Below, piece by piece: positions 49,785 through 58,191 of a DNA stretch of 64,000 nt. Origin of the DNA: Microvirga vignae (GTDB lineage: Bacteria > Pseudomonadota > Alphaproteobacteria > Rhizobiales > Beijerinckiaceae). The DNA lies in the NCBI RefSeq assembly GCF_001017175.1, contig NZ_LCYG01000017.1:1-64000 (forward strand), read 5' to 3'. Below the pieces are notes generated by a model that saw nothing but the letters and a program-made list of their open reading frames with translations, was not told the DNA's origin and did not search any database. The position numbers and the translations under genes are program-made. Numbering within the stretch: the first letter of the stretch is position 1; each line of letters starts with the position of its first letter.

Positions 49785-51044
49785 ATGTCCGATCTGGCGA
49801 TTGCAGAGGAAGCGCGCTCGGCTGCGGCAAGTCATGGGCATGCCGCTGCCAAATCGCGCCTCACTATTGCTCTCATTGAGCTGGCGCTCGCCGTCGGCAG
49901 CTTCGGCATCGGCACGGGCGAGTTTGCCATCATGGGGCTGTTGCCCAATCTCGCGCAGGAATTCGCCGTCACGACACCGCAGGCTGGCTATGCCATCAGC
50001 GCTTACGCCCTCGGTGTCGTCGTCGGTGCTCCCATCATTGCCGTGCTCGCGGCAAAGCTCCCGCGCCAGACGCTGCTGCTTCTTCTCATGGCGATCTTCG
50101 CAGTTGGAAACGTGGTGAGCGCGATTGCCCCGACTTTCGAATCCTTCGTACTGGTGCGCTTCCTGACCGGCCTTCCACACGGCGCCTATTTCGGCGTGGC
50201 GGCATTGGTAGCGGCATCTCTCGTCGAGCCTAAGAAGCGCACGCAGGCTGTGGCCCGCGTGATGATGGGACTGACGGTGGCAACCCTGATCGGCACACCC
50301 ATCATGACTTTCTTCGGCCAGATCCTGAACTGGCGGATTCTGTTTGCCGCCGTAGGCTTCACGGGGGCGCTGACGGTTATTCTCATCTGGTTGTTCCTGC
50401 CGAAGGATCGGGTCGAGGAGGGCGCAAGCCCGATGCGAGAACTCGGAGCCTTCAAGCGCAGGCAGGTCTGGTTCACGCTCGCCATCGGCGCCGTTGGTTT
50501 CGGCGGTCTGTTTTCCGTGTTCTCCTACATCGCTTCGACAGCCACCCATGTCGCAGGCATGCCGGAGAGCGCTGTGCCGTTGATGATGGCTCTGTTCGGT
50601 TCCGGCATGATCGTCGGCAATCTGGTTGGTGCATGGTTCGCCGACAAGAACCTGATCGGCACCATCGCAGGGACCTTGGCCGGCAGCGCAGTCGTCATGA
50701 CGCTGCTCTGGCTGACGGCTGACAATCCTTATCTGCTGTCTGTTTTCGTCTTCCTCGTCGGTTGCAGCGTTGCCCTTGGCCCTGCTCTGCAAACCCGGCT
50801 GATGGACGTTGCGGCCGATGCGCAGACGCTCGCTGCCGCCTCCAATCACTCTGCCTTCAATATCGCGAATGCGCTGGGTGCCTGGCTCGGTGGTCTTGCG
50901 ATCGCGGCAGGCTATGGCTTCGAGGCGACCGGCTGGGTTGGTGCCGCTCTGGCCGTGGCCGGACTCGGCGTGCTCGCCTGGTCGATCGCGAGCGAAAAAC
51001 GCTCCCTCGCAAGAGCCCAAGAGCCTAAGCAACCTGTCCGATGA
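49785..51044 (+). CDS. MFS efflux transporter (AraJ-like)
   Basis: 419 residues from the ATG; a TTG one codon upstream is also in frame. Twelve transmembrane helices, with the sugar/drug efflux DHA1 motifs GTGEFAIMGLLPNLAQEF, ISAYALGVVVGAPIIAVLAAKLPR and FLTGLPHGAYFGVAALVAASLV. It fits the AraJ/YdhP group of putative efflux pumps for sugars or small drugs. Convergent with a methyltransferase gene, overlapping it by 20 bases. Confidence 0.93.
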   Translation: MSDLAIAEEARSAAASHGHAAAKSRLTIALIELALAVGSFGIGTGEFAIMGLLPNLAQEFAVTTPQAGYAISAYALGVVVGAPIIAVLAAKLPRQTLLLLLMAIFAVGNVVSAIAPTFESFVLVRFLTGLPHGAYFGVAALVAASLVEPKKRTQAVARVMMGLTVATLIGTPIMTFFGQILNWRILFAAVGFTGALTVILIWLFLPKDRVEEGASPMRELGAFKRRQVWFTLAIGAVGFGGLFSVFSYIASTATHVAGMPESAVPLMMALFGSGMIVGNLVGAWFADKNLIGTIAGTLAGSAVVMTLLWLTADNPYLLSVFVFLVGCSVALGPALQTRLMDVAADAQTLAAASNHSAFNIANALGAWLGGLAIAAGYGFEATGWVGAALAVAGLGVLAWSIASEKRSLARAQEPKQPVR

Positions 51045-51717
51045 AGGTCATCCGCGCCGGGTTATGACCGAGATTGCGTTCGGCGCGTTTCGGCTCGAAC
51101 CCGGCATCCTGAAGGATATCAACAATTTCGTCCTCGCTGTATTGCGAAAGGCCGATCTCCTCGCGGATCTTACGATATTCGGAAAAGGCCGTGCGGGCGA
51201 GGCCGAGAAGGGCCGATGTCAGAAAGCCGCCCTGCCAGGCGAATGCGAGAAGCGCTTTCGCATCCGTGACCGGGCTCACATCGGGCGGGATCACATCGGC
51301 GATCACGAGCTTTCCTCCGCTCTTCAGTTTCGAGCGCCAGAGTTTGAGCAGAGTGCGCAGCTCATCGAGGGAGAGGTATTGCAGAAGCGAGTTCACCACG
51401 ATGAGATCGAGCGATGCGTCCACAAGATTGGCGACCTCATCGGGGGTGAGGATCACGATACGCTCATTCGCGCCGAACTTCTCCTGCAGACGTTCTCGCA
51501 CGAGAGGAGCGGCATCGCTCAAATAGAGCTTCGCGCATTTCGCCGCGACCCGATCGGCAAAGAGGGCTTCTCCGCAGCCATAGTCAAGGACGACCGCCTC
51601 ACGGGAAGGAGTGAGGCCGATAATGTCGTTCGCCACGAGCTTGTAGTGCAGAAGCTTGTGCCGCTCGCCCGAGTAAATCGGTGTGTCTTGGTTCCAGTAG
51701 TCTCGCCAGTTCAACAT
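51025..51717 (-). CDS. Class I SAM-dependent methyltransferase
   Basis: 230 residues. The SAM motif is AVVLDYGCGEALFADRVAAKCAKLYLSDAAP (DYGCGEA), followed by DLIVVNSLLQYLSLDELRTLLKLWRSKLKSGGKLVIADVIPPD. The N-terminal RDYWNQDTPIYSGERHKLLHYKLVANDII may help bind the substrate. A free-standing gene between the MFS and cupin genes. Substrate unknown. Confidence 0.88.
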   Translation of the reverse strand: MLNWRDYWNQDTPIYSGERHKLLHYKLVANDIIGLTPSREAVVLDYGCGEALFADRVAAKCAKLYLSDAAPLVRERLQEKFGANERIVILTPDEVANLVDASLDLIVVNSLLQYLSLDELRTLLKLWRSKLKSGGKLVIADVIPPDVSPVTDAKALLAFAWQGGFLTSALLGLARTAFSEYRKIREEIGLSQYSEDEIVDILQDAGFEPKRAERNLGHNPARMTFIGQVA

Positions 51718-51753
51718 GAAGGCGAGTTCTAGCCCAAGCTAAAGACCGCGTCA

Positions 51754-52308
51754 TCATGCTTGAGCCCAGAGCTTCGTCAGCGGTCCATCCGCGCCATCGA
51801 CAGGGTCCATGCTGGGCAGGGGCACCTGGGCGATCCGCTGCTGTGAGACGGCAAGCGCGTTGGGATCGTCACGCACGGTGTCATAGCTGCGGCCGTCCGG
51901 ATAGGCGCCCACGACGGCGAAGTCATCGCTCGAGTTGATGAGGGCATGGGCCACACCCGCCGGAACGATCACCACATCGCCTGTCGATACGGCAACGGTC
52001 TCGCCGTCCTCGCCGCCGAAGCGGACGGAGGCCGAGCCTGAGAAAACGCCAAGCACCTCATGGGTGTTGGGGTGGTAGTGATGGAACTGGAAGATGCCGT
52101 TGCGCCACGAATTGGTCCAGCCATTCCTGGCGAAGGTGGTCTCGAACGCTTTCGCCGGATCGTTCTGATCCGGCGTGACGGCACCACGGCGGACGATCAG
52201 CGGCAGAGAGTTGTTAGGCACGATGCCGTTGCTTTGGAAGACGTAAGTCTCCGTGCCCAGCGGCGTGTTGTAGCCTCTTGGATCACCGTATCCTTTTGTC
52301 TGAGCCAT
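51754..52308 (-). CDS. Cupin-domain protein
   Basis: 184 residues. A single cupin barrel with FQFHHYHPNTHEVLGVFSGSASVRFGGEDGETVAVSTGDVVIVPAGVAHALIN: the HHxH-x(5)-E metal motif and the PAGVAH motif are present. A metal-dependent dioxygenase, isomerase or a binding protein is possible. A GGAG-like site precedes the ATG. Confidence 0.88.
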   Translation of the reverse strand: MAQTKGYGDPRGYNTPLGTETYVFQSNGIVPNNSLPLIVRRGAVTPDQNDPAKAFETTFARNGWTNSWRNGIFQFHHYHPNTHEVLGVFSGSASVRFGGEDGETVAVSTGDVVIVPAGVAHALINSSDDFAVVGAYPDGRSYDTVRDDPNALAVSQQRIAQVPLPSMDPVDGADGPLTKLWAQA

Positions 52309-52392
52309 GCATGATCTCCCTTCTCGATGGGGAGGGAACGCGCGGCTCAGGCGAAAGATCGAGCTGGAGCGTCAGGCTTGAAGCTCTTGCCC

Positions 52393-52767
52393 TCACATGC
52401 CCAGCAGCATCGCCGCAACGGCGCGGTCGATGGAGAGATAGAACATGACGAAGGCGACAGCTGCCGCAATGCCGAATTCGATGGCCTGGCTCTTCAGAAT
52501 ACGGAACTTGGCGAAGATGTTCTGGCCGAAGATGGAGATCAGCCAAGCCGTCGTGAGCACGACGGGGAAAATGAACAGATAAGACCAGGTGCTTTCGACC
52601 GTGCCCACGTTGGTGGGATCGATCAGCGGACGGATGTTGCGCACCCAGGGCGCATAGACGGCGGCATAAAGCGAGGTCAGCCAGGACAGCGTGACGGCAA
52701 TGCCGAGGTGGAAGGTGAACAGGTTGTGCAAGCGGCCGAAATCGCCGGACTCGTGATCAAAATCCAT
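52393..52767 (-). CDS. Small three-helix membrane protein, possible CtrA target
   Basis: 124 residues from MDFDHESGDFGRLHNLFTFHLG. Three transmembrane segments: VTLSWLTSLYAAVYAP, WSYLFIFPVVLTTAWLISIFG and GIAAAVAFVMFYLSIDRAVAAMLLG. No family recognised. The start follows a GGGGGTTCTCCG site; the longer frame upstream is polar and unlikely. A perfect CtrA box and a GAATC (CcrM-type GANTC) site lie within 60 bases upstream, hinting at cell-cycle control. Confidence 0.75.
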   Translation of the reverse strand: MDFDHESGDFGRLHNLFTFHLGIAVTLSWLTSLYAAVYAPWVRNIRPLIDPTNVGTVESTWSYLFIFPVVLTTAWLISIFGQNIFAKFRILKSQAIEFGIAAAVAFVMFYLSIDRAVAAMLLGM

Positions 52768-52811
52768 CGGAGAACCCCCAAAAGATAACCCGGAATCATT
52801 GGTTTTTATGA

Positions 52812-52827
52812 TTAATGACTGGTTAAC
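52812..52827 (-). promoter_or_regulatory. CtrA-type box
   Basis: TTAA-TGACTGG-TTAAC, an exact TTAA-N7-TTAAC, 45 bases upstream of the 124-residue membrane protein. A GANTC site is at about 52795. Confidence 0.65.
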
Positions 52828-52925
52828 GTGATTTGGGGGAACGAGGCAACGTTCGCGTTTGTCGCGGCTACACTCGCGTGTGAAAAAAGCACGTCCTGAA
52901 AGCCTGTGCGACGACCAAAAAGAAA

Positions 52926-52954
52926 GCGCCGTCACCTGGTGCGAGTGACGGCGC
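52926..52954 (-). terminator. Rho-independent terminator of carA
   Basis: GCGCCGTCAC-ctggtgcga-GTGACGGCGC, followed on the minus strand by TTTCTTTTTGG. It is 27 bases beyond the carA stop. Confidence 0.85.
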
Positions 52955-52980
52955 GATCTGAGCGAACCCGAAAACAAGCC

Positions 52981-54204
52981 TTATGCAGACTGCTTCGTCT
53001 TGCCCTCGTCCATCAGCTTCACGAAGCGATCGAAGAGGTAGTGGCTGTCCTGCGGGCCGGGCGAGGCTTCCGGGTGGTATTGCACCGAGAAGGCCGGACG
53101 GTCGGTGAGCGCGATGCCGCAATTCGAGCCGTCGAACAGGGAGACGTGCGTCTCCACGGCGTTCTTCGGAAGCGTCGCCGGATCTACCGCGAAGCCGTGG
53201 TTCATGGAGGTGATCTCCACCTTCCCGGTGGTCTTGTCCTTCACCGGATGGTTTGCCCCATGGTGGCCCTGGTGCATCTTCTGGGTCTTGGCGCCCACGG
53301 CCAGGCTCAGCATCTGGTGACCGAGGCAGATGCCGAAGGTCGGGATCTTTCGTTCCAGCACCTTCCGGATCACCGGAACGGCATATTCGCCGGTCGCCGC
53401 CGGATCACCGGGACCGTTGGAGAGGAAGACGCCGTCGGGCTTCAGCGCCAGGACCTCGTCAGCGGTCGCCGTCGCGGGAACGACCGTGACCTTGCAGCCG
53501 GCGCGGGCGAGCAGGCGCAGGATGTTGCGCTTCACGCCGTAATCGATGGCGACCACGTGGTGCTTCGGCTCGCCGTCCTGGTGGCCGTAGCCTTCGCCCT
53601 TTGTCCAGGTGGTCTCGTCCCAGTCGAAGCGCTGGGTGCTGGTGACCAGGGGTACGAGATCCTGGCCGTCCATGGACGGGAGGGCGGCAGCCTTGGCCTT
53701 GAGGGCGGGGATATCGAACTCGCCTCCGGGGTTATGGGCGATCACGGCGTTCGGCATGCCCTTGTCGCGAATGAGGGCGGTCAGCGCGCGGGTGTCGATG
53801 CCCGAGAGGCCGATGATCTGGCGGGCCTTCAGCCAAGCGTCCAGATCGCGGGAGGCGCGCCAGTTGGAGGGCTCGGTGATGGAGGCCGCCAGCACCACGC
53901 CGCGCACGCCGGAGGACGAGGCGGCATTGACGCTCTCGATGTCCTCCTCGTTCGTGCCGACATTGCCGATATGCGGGAAGGTGAAGGTGATGATCTGCCC
54001 GGCATAGGAGGGGTCCGTCAGGATCTCCTCGTAGCCCGTCATCGCCGTATTGAAGCAGACCTCGCCGGTGGCTTCGCCTTCGGCGCCGACGCCGAAGCCT
54101 TCCAGCAGCGTTCCGTCCTGGAGCACGAGAACGGCCGTTGCGCGTGGCTCTTCCCAGCCACCCGAGTGGGACCCGGTGGTGTCTTTGTCTTGCAGCATCG
54201 TCAT
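52981..54204 (-). CDS. carA: Carbamoyl-phosphate synthase small subunit
   Basis: 407 residues from [16 protein letters not shown]. The N-terminal domain has [35 protein letters not shown]-like sequence, and the class I glutamine amidotransferase domain has the nucleophile in [16 protein letters not shown] and the His-Glu pair in [13 protein letters not shown]. It provides ammonia to CarB. It is separated from carB by about 5 kb and lies divergent from the yqeY-like gene, an arrangement usual in Rhizobiales. Confidence 0.96.
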   Translation of the reverse strand: [407 protein letters not shown]

Positions 54205-54341
54205 GATCTCTTGTAAGTCCGGGGCCAACAGGCCGTGCTTGAGCAGGCCCGTACCGGGCCGTCCGTGAACTGTCCTCGTGACTTAAGGGGCCGCTCGCGT
54301 CCCGTCAACGCTTGAAGCACCTTAATTTAAAGGAGATCCGC

Positions 54342-54800
54342 ATGCTGCGCGAACGTTTCACCGCCGATATGAAAGAGGCCATGAAGGCCGGCGACAAGGG
54401 CAGGCTCGGCGCGATCCGCCTGATTCAGGCCGCCTTGAAGGACAAGGACATCGAGGCCCGGGGCGCCGGCAAGGGGCCGCTCTCCGACGAGGAAATCCTG
54501 GCTCTGCTGCAGAAAATGGTGAAGCAGCGTCAGGAATCGATCACCATGTACGAGCAGGGCGGACGCCAGGAACTGGCTCAGCAGGAGAAGAACGAGGTCG
54601 AGGTGATCTCGTCCTACCTGCCGAAGCAGATGGACGAGGCCGAGACGAAAGCTGCCATCGAGGCCGCCATCGCCGAGACGGGCGCCACCTCCATGAAGGA
54701 CATGGGCAAGGTCGTGGGGATCTTACGCGCCAAGTATGCCGGCCGCATGGACTTCGCCAAGGCCAGCGGCCTCGTGAAGGACATGCTGCCCAAGGGGTGA
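54342..54800 (+). CDS. GatB/YqeY-domain protein
   Basis: 152 residues from MLRERFTADMKEAMKAGDKGRL. The YqeY fold shows LGAIRLIQAALKDKDIEARG, SDEEILALLQKMVKQRQESITMYEQGGRQELAQQEKNEVEVISSYLPKQM and MGKVVGILRAKYAGRMDFAKASGLVK. The domain is related to the tRNA-binding tail of GatB. Strong AAAGGAG upstream. In relatives yqeY directly precedes dnaG-rpoD; here about 4.2 kb intervenes. Confidence 0.93.
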   Translation: MLRERFTADMKEAMKAGDKGRLGAIRLIQAALKDKDIEARGAGKGPLSDEEILALLQKMVKQRQESITMYEQGGRQELAQQEKNEVEVISSYLPKQMDEAETKAAIEAAIAETGATSMKDMGKVVGILRAKYAGRMDFAKASGLVKDMLPKG

Positions 54801-54837
54801 GCGGTATCAGAACCCATGATCAGAACCCATGGCGTCA

Positions 54838-54937
54838 TGGCCGTCCCCGGACTCGATCCGGGGATCGGTCCCGGCCATCCACGTCTTTAGAAACGCTGCG
54901 CCAACAAGGCGTGGATCCCCGGAACAAGTCCGGGGAT
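54838..54937. repeat. REP/BIME-like composite element after yqeY
   Basis: An outer ATGGCCG...CGGCCAT stem encloses CCCCGG-n7-CCGGGG, then CCACGTCTTT...AAGGCGTGG, then ATCCCCGG-aacaagt-CCGGGGAT. The layout parallels the element at 10.93 kb. These hairpins are frequent in Rhizobiales intergenic DNA. Confidence 0.7.
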
Positions 54938-54955
54938 GACGAGGAGAAGCGAGCT

Positions 54956-55543
54956 TCAAGCCGCTACAACCGCTCCGGACGCTGTGAGCGCCTGAACAAG
55001 CTCCCGCGTCGCGACGATTCTGGCGAATTCGAAGCCCAAGGTCGCCACATGCGTCGCGTGGACGGCTTCCGCCGGAATGGTGCCGCCCCTGCCGTCGGGG
55101 AGGTCGAAGCAGTCGCAGGCATCCTCGACCAGGATCATGCGGTAGCCCAGGTTGGCCCCCATGCGCACGGTGGTCGACACGCACATATCGGTCGAGATGC
55201 CGAAGGCGACGATGGTGTCGACCCCGAGCCGCCGGAGGCGCAGGTCGAGGTCCGTTCCGATAAAGGCCGAGTTCACGCTCTTGGTGACGAGTGGCTCGTG
55301 GCCTTTCGGACCGAAGCCCTCACGGAAGGCATTGCCTGGTCGGGTCGGGCCGAGGGTCGAGTTCGGCTCAACCGAATCATGTCGGACGTGGATGATGGGG
55401 CGTCCCGCCGCTCGCCAGGTTTCGATGAGCAGCAGACCATTGGCATCGACGGTCTTGTTCCAGCGGGGCGGCCAGGATGGGGCATCGAAGGCTTTCTGCA
55501 TGTCGATGGGCAGAAGAACCGCGTTCGTGAAGTCGGAAGGCAT
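54956..55543 (-). CDS. Isochorismatase-family cysteine hydrolase
   Basis: 195 residues from MPSDFTNAVLLPIDMQKAFD; AAGGAG lies before this ATG. The catalytic Asp is in LLPIDMQKAFD (about residue 14), Lys in KSVNSAFIGTDLD (about 100) and Cys in AFGISTDMCVSTTVRMG (about 141), the nicotinamidase-like triad. It probably hydrolyses an amide or ester. It is divergent from an Lrp/AsnC regulator with a 123-base gap, a common regulator-target layout. A frame extension to 56146 is antisense to that regulator. Confidence 0.9.
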   Translation of the reverse strand: MPSDFTNAVLLPIDMQKAFDAPSWPPRWNKTVDANGLLLIETWRAAGRPIIHVRHDSVEPNSTLGPTRPGNAFREGFGPKGHEPLVTKSVNSAFIGTDLDLRLRRLGVDTIVAFGISTDMCVSTTVRMGANLGYRMILVEDACDCFDLPDGRGGTIPAEAVHATHVATLGFEFARIVATRELVQALTASGAVVAA

Positions 55544-55666
55544 CGGAAGCTCCTTGTGAAACGATGCCATACTCTTCATGAGTGTTCGGCCGGTTTCACT
55601 CGACAAGATGACGGCCTGACCGGCTAAATGCCGGTTGGAAGGCTTCAAGGCGGCAGATGGGGCGCC

Positions 55667-56098
55667 ATGCTGGACGACAAAGACAAGATCCTCGTTGCCG
55701 CCTTGCGGAAGAATGCCCGGGAGAGCCTCGTCGGTCTCGCCCGCAATGTCGGCCTGTCCCGCAGTGCGACCCAGGAGCGGATGCGCCGCCTCGAGCGCGA
55801 GGGCATCATCAAGGGCTATACGGTGGAGCTGGCCTCCGAGCACGATCCCGCCGTGCGTGCCATGATCGCCGTGACCTTCGAGCCGGGTTTCCGCTGCAGG
55901 CAGGTGGTGCCCATCCTCTCCGGCATTCCGGAAATCGTCGCCTGCCACTCCCTGACAGGATCCATCGACCTGATGGTGATGGTCGCCTGCGATTCCAACG
56001 CGACCCTCAACACGATCAGGGACACGGTGGCCGCCGTAAAAGGGGTCGCCACCGCCACCACGCATATCGTGCTGGCCACCGAGTGGTCGCGGGATTGA
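55667..56098 (+). CDS. Lrp/AsnC-family regulator divergent from the hydrolase
   Basis: 143 residues from MLDDKDKILVAALRKNARESL. The helix-turn-helix is RESLVGLARNVGLSRSATQERMRRLEREGIIKGYTVEL, and the RAM domain includes PGFRCRQVVPILSGIPEIVACHSLTGSIDLMVMVACDS. Its position suggests local control of the isochorismatase-family gene by an amino acid or amide ligand. The start was chosen where the family begins (LDxxDxxIL). Confidence 0.9.
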   Translation: MLDDKDKILVAALRKNARESLVGLARNVGLSRSATQERMRRLEREGIIKGYTVELASEHDPAVRAMIAVTFEPGFRCRQVVPILSGIPEIVACHSLTGSIDLMVMVACDSNATLNTIRDTVAAVKGVATATTHIVLATEWSRD

Positions 56099-56480
56099 AG
56101 GGTTGGGGCGGCCGAGGCCTGCCATTTTGCATCCAGCAATTTTCAAAGAGCCAAGCTGAAGCGTCCTCGGGGCCGGTGCGGCTTCCGAGGTTCAGCAATC
56201 GAGGGAGGCGCGATGGGCGATCCGGCTCGAACTCTGATGGTGATGCTTGGAACCGGATGGCCCCTCGCGCACGGCTTTTTTAGGCGGACAGGCGGGCCAT
56301 GGCTCATCGACTGCCGCAGGCGGACACCGCGTCCTTTTCAGCGAGCGGCCTGCGACCAATCCTGAACCCCAGCCGCATCCTGGGCCTCCCGCCGGATGAG
56401 GCTGCGTATCCTCACCCGCGAGACCGCTCCCAACCCCACACATGCGACGCCTCGCGAGCGCGCCCTCGGCAGGTCAGGAC
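56099..56480. other. Region downstream of an orphan SOS promoter, no supported protein gene
   Basis: About 380 bases. On the minus strand, a 24-codon frame (56379 down to about 56305, MRLGFRIGRRPLAEKDAVSA...) has a good GGGAGG ribosome binding site and lies about 100 bases after the predicted start site. Longer frames lack protein-like composition. It may encode a short peptide, an RNA, or be the remains of a lost SOS gene. Confidence 0.35.
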
Positions 56481-56487
56481 AGCACTA

Positions 56488-56516
56488 GATATAGCCCAGG
56501 TTAGGAACATTGTCAA
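56488..56516 (-). promoter_or_regulatory. Strong sigma-70-type promoter under a LexA box
   Basis: On the minus strand: TTGACA (56516-56511), a 17-base spacer, TATATC (56493-56488). It predicts a start site near 56481. Confidence 0.65.
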
Positions 56517-56531
56517 GAACAAAATCAGAAC
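56517..56531 (-). promoter_or_regulatory. LexA (SOS) box, orphan
   Basis: GTTC-TGATTTT-GTTC on the minus strand, an exact GTTC-N7-GTTC directly upstream of the TTGACA -35 element. A third GTTC lies eight bases further on. Confidence 0.75.
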
Positions 56532-56686
56532 AAACAAGATGGCTCTCTTCCTCGCCTTGTGGGGAAGATGGAGGTGAGGGTGTAAGTGGTAGCCTACAAA
56601 GTTCTGCTGTCCACATTGATCCGGGATCTTCGGGAGCAACCGGTTTGTGGCTGCCCAGAACTCCCTAAGCAAAGTGGTCCAGCCAC

Positions 56687-57268
56687 TCAAAGCGCTCTTC
56701 TTCTCGCAAACTGTCGGTGAGGCGCGGGAAGAATTTTCCCGTAACTCAGATAGCTCTTATGGCGCCTGAAGACGATGGGCTTGAGGTGCCGGATATAGCG
56801 GCATTCCGTAGTGTAATACTGCGAGGGCTCAATGGCTTTGCCGAGACCGCTGGCCATGGCGTCAGCGAGTTGAAGCCCAATCAATTCCTTGTTCTGGAGG
56901 AGCTCGACTTCGCGCTCCAACGCCGGCCAATGGATCTTGTTATGGGCTAGATCGGGATAGAGGCTGCGCGAGTCGGCCTTTCTGCGGAGAAGGTCCGGAT
57001 ATTCAGTGATGCCTTCAACCTGAAGGCCTCGGCGACTGGAGAAAATGAAGCTAGCCTTGCCGTTCCCGGGATCGTCTGCGGGCTTATTAAAGCGGCAAAA
57101 CCACGAGACGCGTTCAAGGAGAAGCCTCGCGATGTAGAAATATAAATAGTACGGTTTCTTGAACGCATCGGTGAGCAGCAGGCTCGGCTTATGGACAGCC
57201 ACGGCCATGCAGGCATACGGAGCGACCCTCATGTGCTCGATAGAGCCGAGGCGGATGCTCAACACCAA
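56687..57268 (-). pseudogene. C-terminal part of a DUF3800 protein
   Basis: The frame contains HMRVAPYACMAVAVHKPSLLL, FKKPYYLYFYIARLLLERVSWFCRF and the DUF3800 C-terminal motif ELIGLQLADAMASGLGKAIEP...YTTECRYIRHLKPIVFRRHKSYLSYGKILP. The N-terminal Y-I-D-E-S-G motif that defines the family's RNase H-like core is missing. The only start is a TTG, and the upstream sequence is not protein-like in this frame. Base composition is visibly lower in GC than in the flanking genes, which suggests transfer. Probably a decayed remnant of a defence- or mobile-element-associated gene. Confidence 0.55.
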
Positions 57269-57777
57269 GCAGCAGAAGCAGAAACGGGACCGCGCCGAAG
57301 CGAAGCCCCGTTCCCTGTCAGTTGAAGAGGGACAAGATGGCGTACAGCACCCAAAGGCACGACGCTAAATCGACCTCTAGACTAACAGCTAGCCGGAGTA
57401 TGGTTCTCATTGGAAAACGCTCCGGGTCGCGGCGCCGCAGACCTAAAGAGATTGGGATGCGGAGTATTTGTATCTCGCCCCAGCTGGCGCTAGCCTTCGG
57501 GATGGCCAGTCCTTCAAGGCGTTCGGGCATTGAGACGTGTGAGGTCGCTTTGCCCATTAGCCGCCCTCGACAGGGCAACACAGGGTGTGTCGTCACCCTA
57601 AGCGGATTAGAGGATGCTCCCTCAGGAGGCCTCTGATCCACCTTTATTTAGTCTAGCAACTGTCGGCGTTTACACCAGCGCAGGGAGTGCTTCGCCTCAC
57701 GTTTGATGATCGATTGTCAGCCGGGCTCTTCATCTCATGATTGGAGCTCGGCTTGTCTGTCCCGGCAGAGCGAAGGC
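57269..57777. other. Low-coding accessory sequence
   Basis: About 500 bases upstream of the DUF3800 fragment. Frames of about 100 codons exist on both strands but have improbable composition and no start signals. A 37-codon Lys/Gln/Arg-rich frame on the plus strand (57256-57369) is the only protein-like short one. Confidence 0.4.
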
Positions 57778-58047
57778 TCAGCCGTAAATACGCTCCTGAA
57801 GGATCGCGAGTTGCTGAAGGTAAGGGTTTCGCTGCTCGCGATGGCTCTCCCGAAGTTTCCCCAGAGCTCGGATTTGCTCCCTCGGGTTCAGAGCGGATGA
57901 GCTCAGCGTCTCCCGCTCGCGCTCATACGCGAAGTCCAGGTTCGTGAGCGTTGTGAGAAGCGATTGATAAAGGATCTTGAGCGCCGGAGCCTGAGATTGC
58001 GCTTCCCTCAGCTCCACGCGCGATTTGTCGATCTCGAAAACAGACAT
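57778..58047 (-). CDS. Small helical (coiled-coil) hypothetical protein
   Basis: 89 residues from MSVFEIDKSRVELREAQSQAP; AGAGG lies five bases before it. The whole sequence is helical and charged (ILYQSLLTTLTNLDFAYERERETL, EQIRALGKLRESHREQRNPYLQQLAILQERIYG), likely a coiled coil. No family recognised. It lies upstream of the crp-like gene's 3' end, on the same strand. Confidence 0.55.
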   Translation of the reverse strand: MSVFEIDKSRVELREAQSQAPALKILYQSLLTTLTNLDFAYERERETLSSSALNPREQIRALGKLRESHREQRNPYLQQLAILQERIYG

Positions 58048-58191
58048 TCGCATCCTCTGCTGTGTTGAACGATGCGATAGAGCCTGTAACGCGCGGCGTC
58101 TGTCAGAGTGATGACAGTTCCTGGTGGCCGAAGGGAGTAGTGACCTACTACTATCGGGTAGTATTGGGTAGGCCCAAAGCGTGGCTTTTAT

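Noticed and set aside
49764-51032. 422-codon minus-strand ORF opposite the MFS gene
   Set aside because: Gln/His/Glu/Arg-rich antisense sequence without a domain; the transporter is unambiguous.
57318-57641. About 105-codon frames on both strands upstream of the DUF3800 fragment
   Set aside because: Neither has a start signal or protein-like composition, and neither supplies the missing DUF3800 N-terminus.
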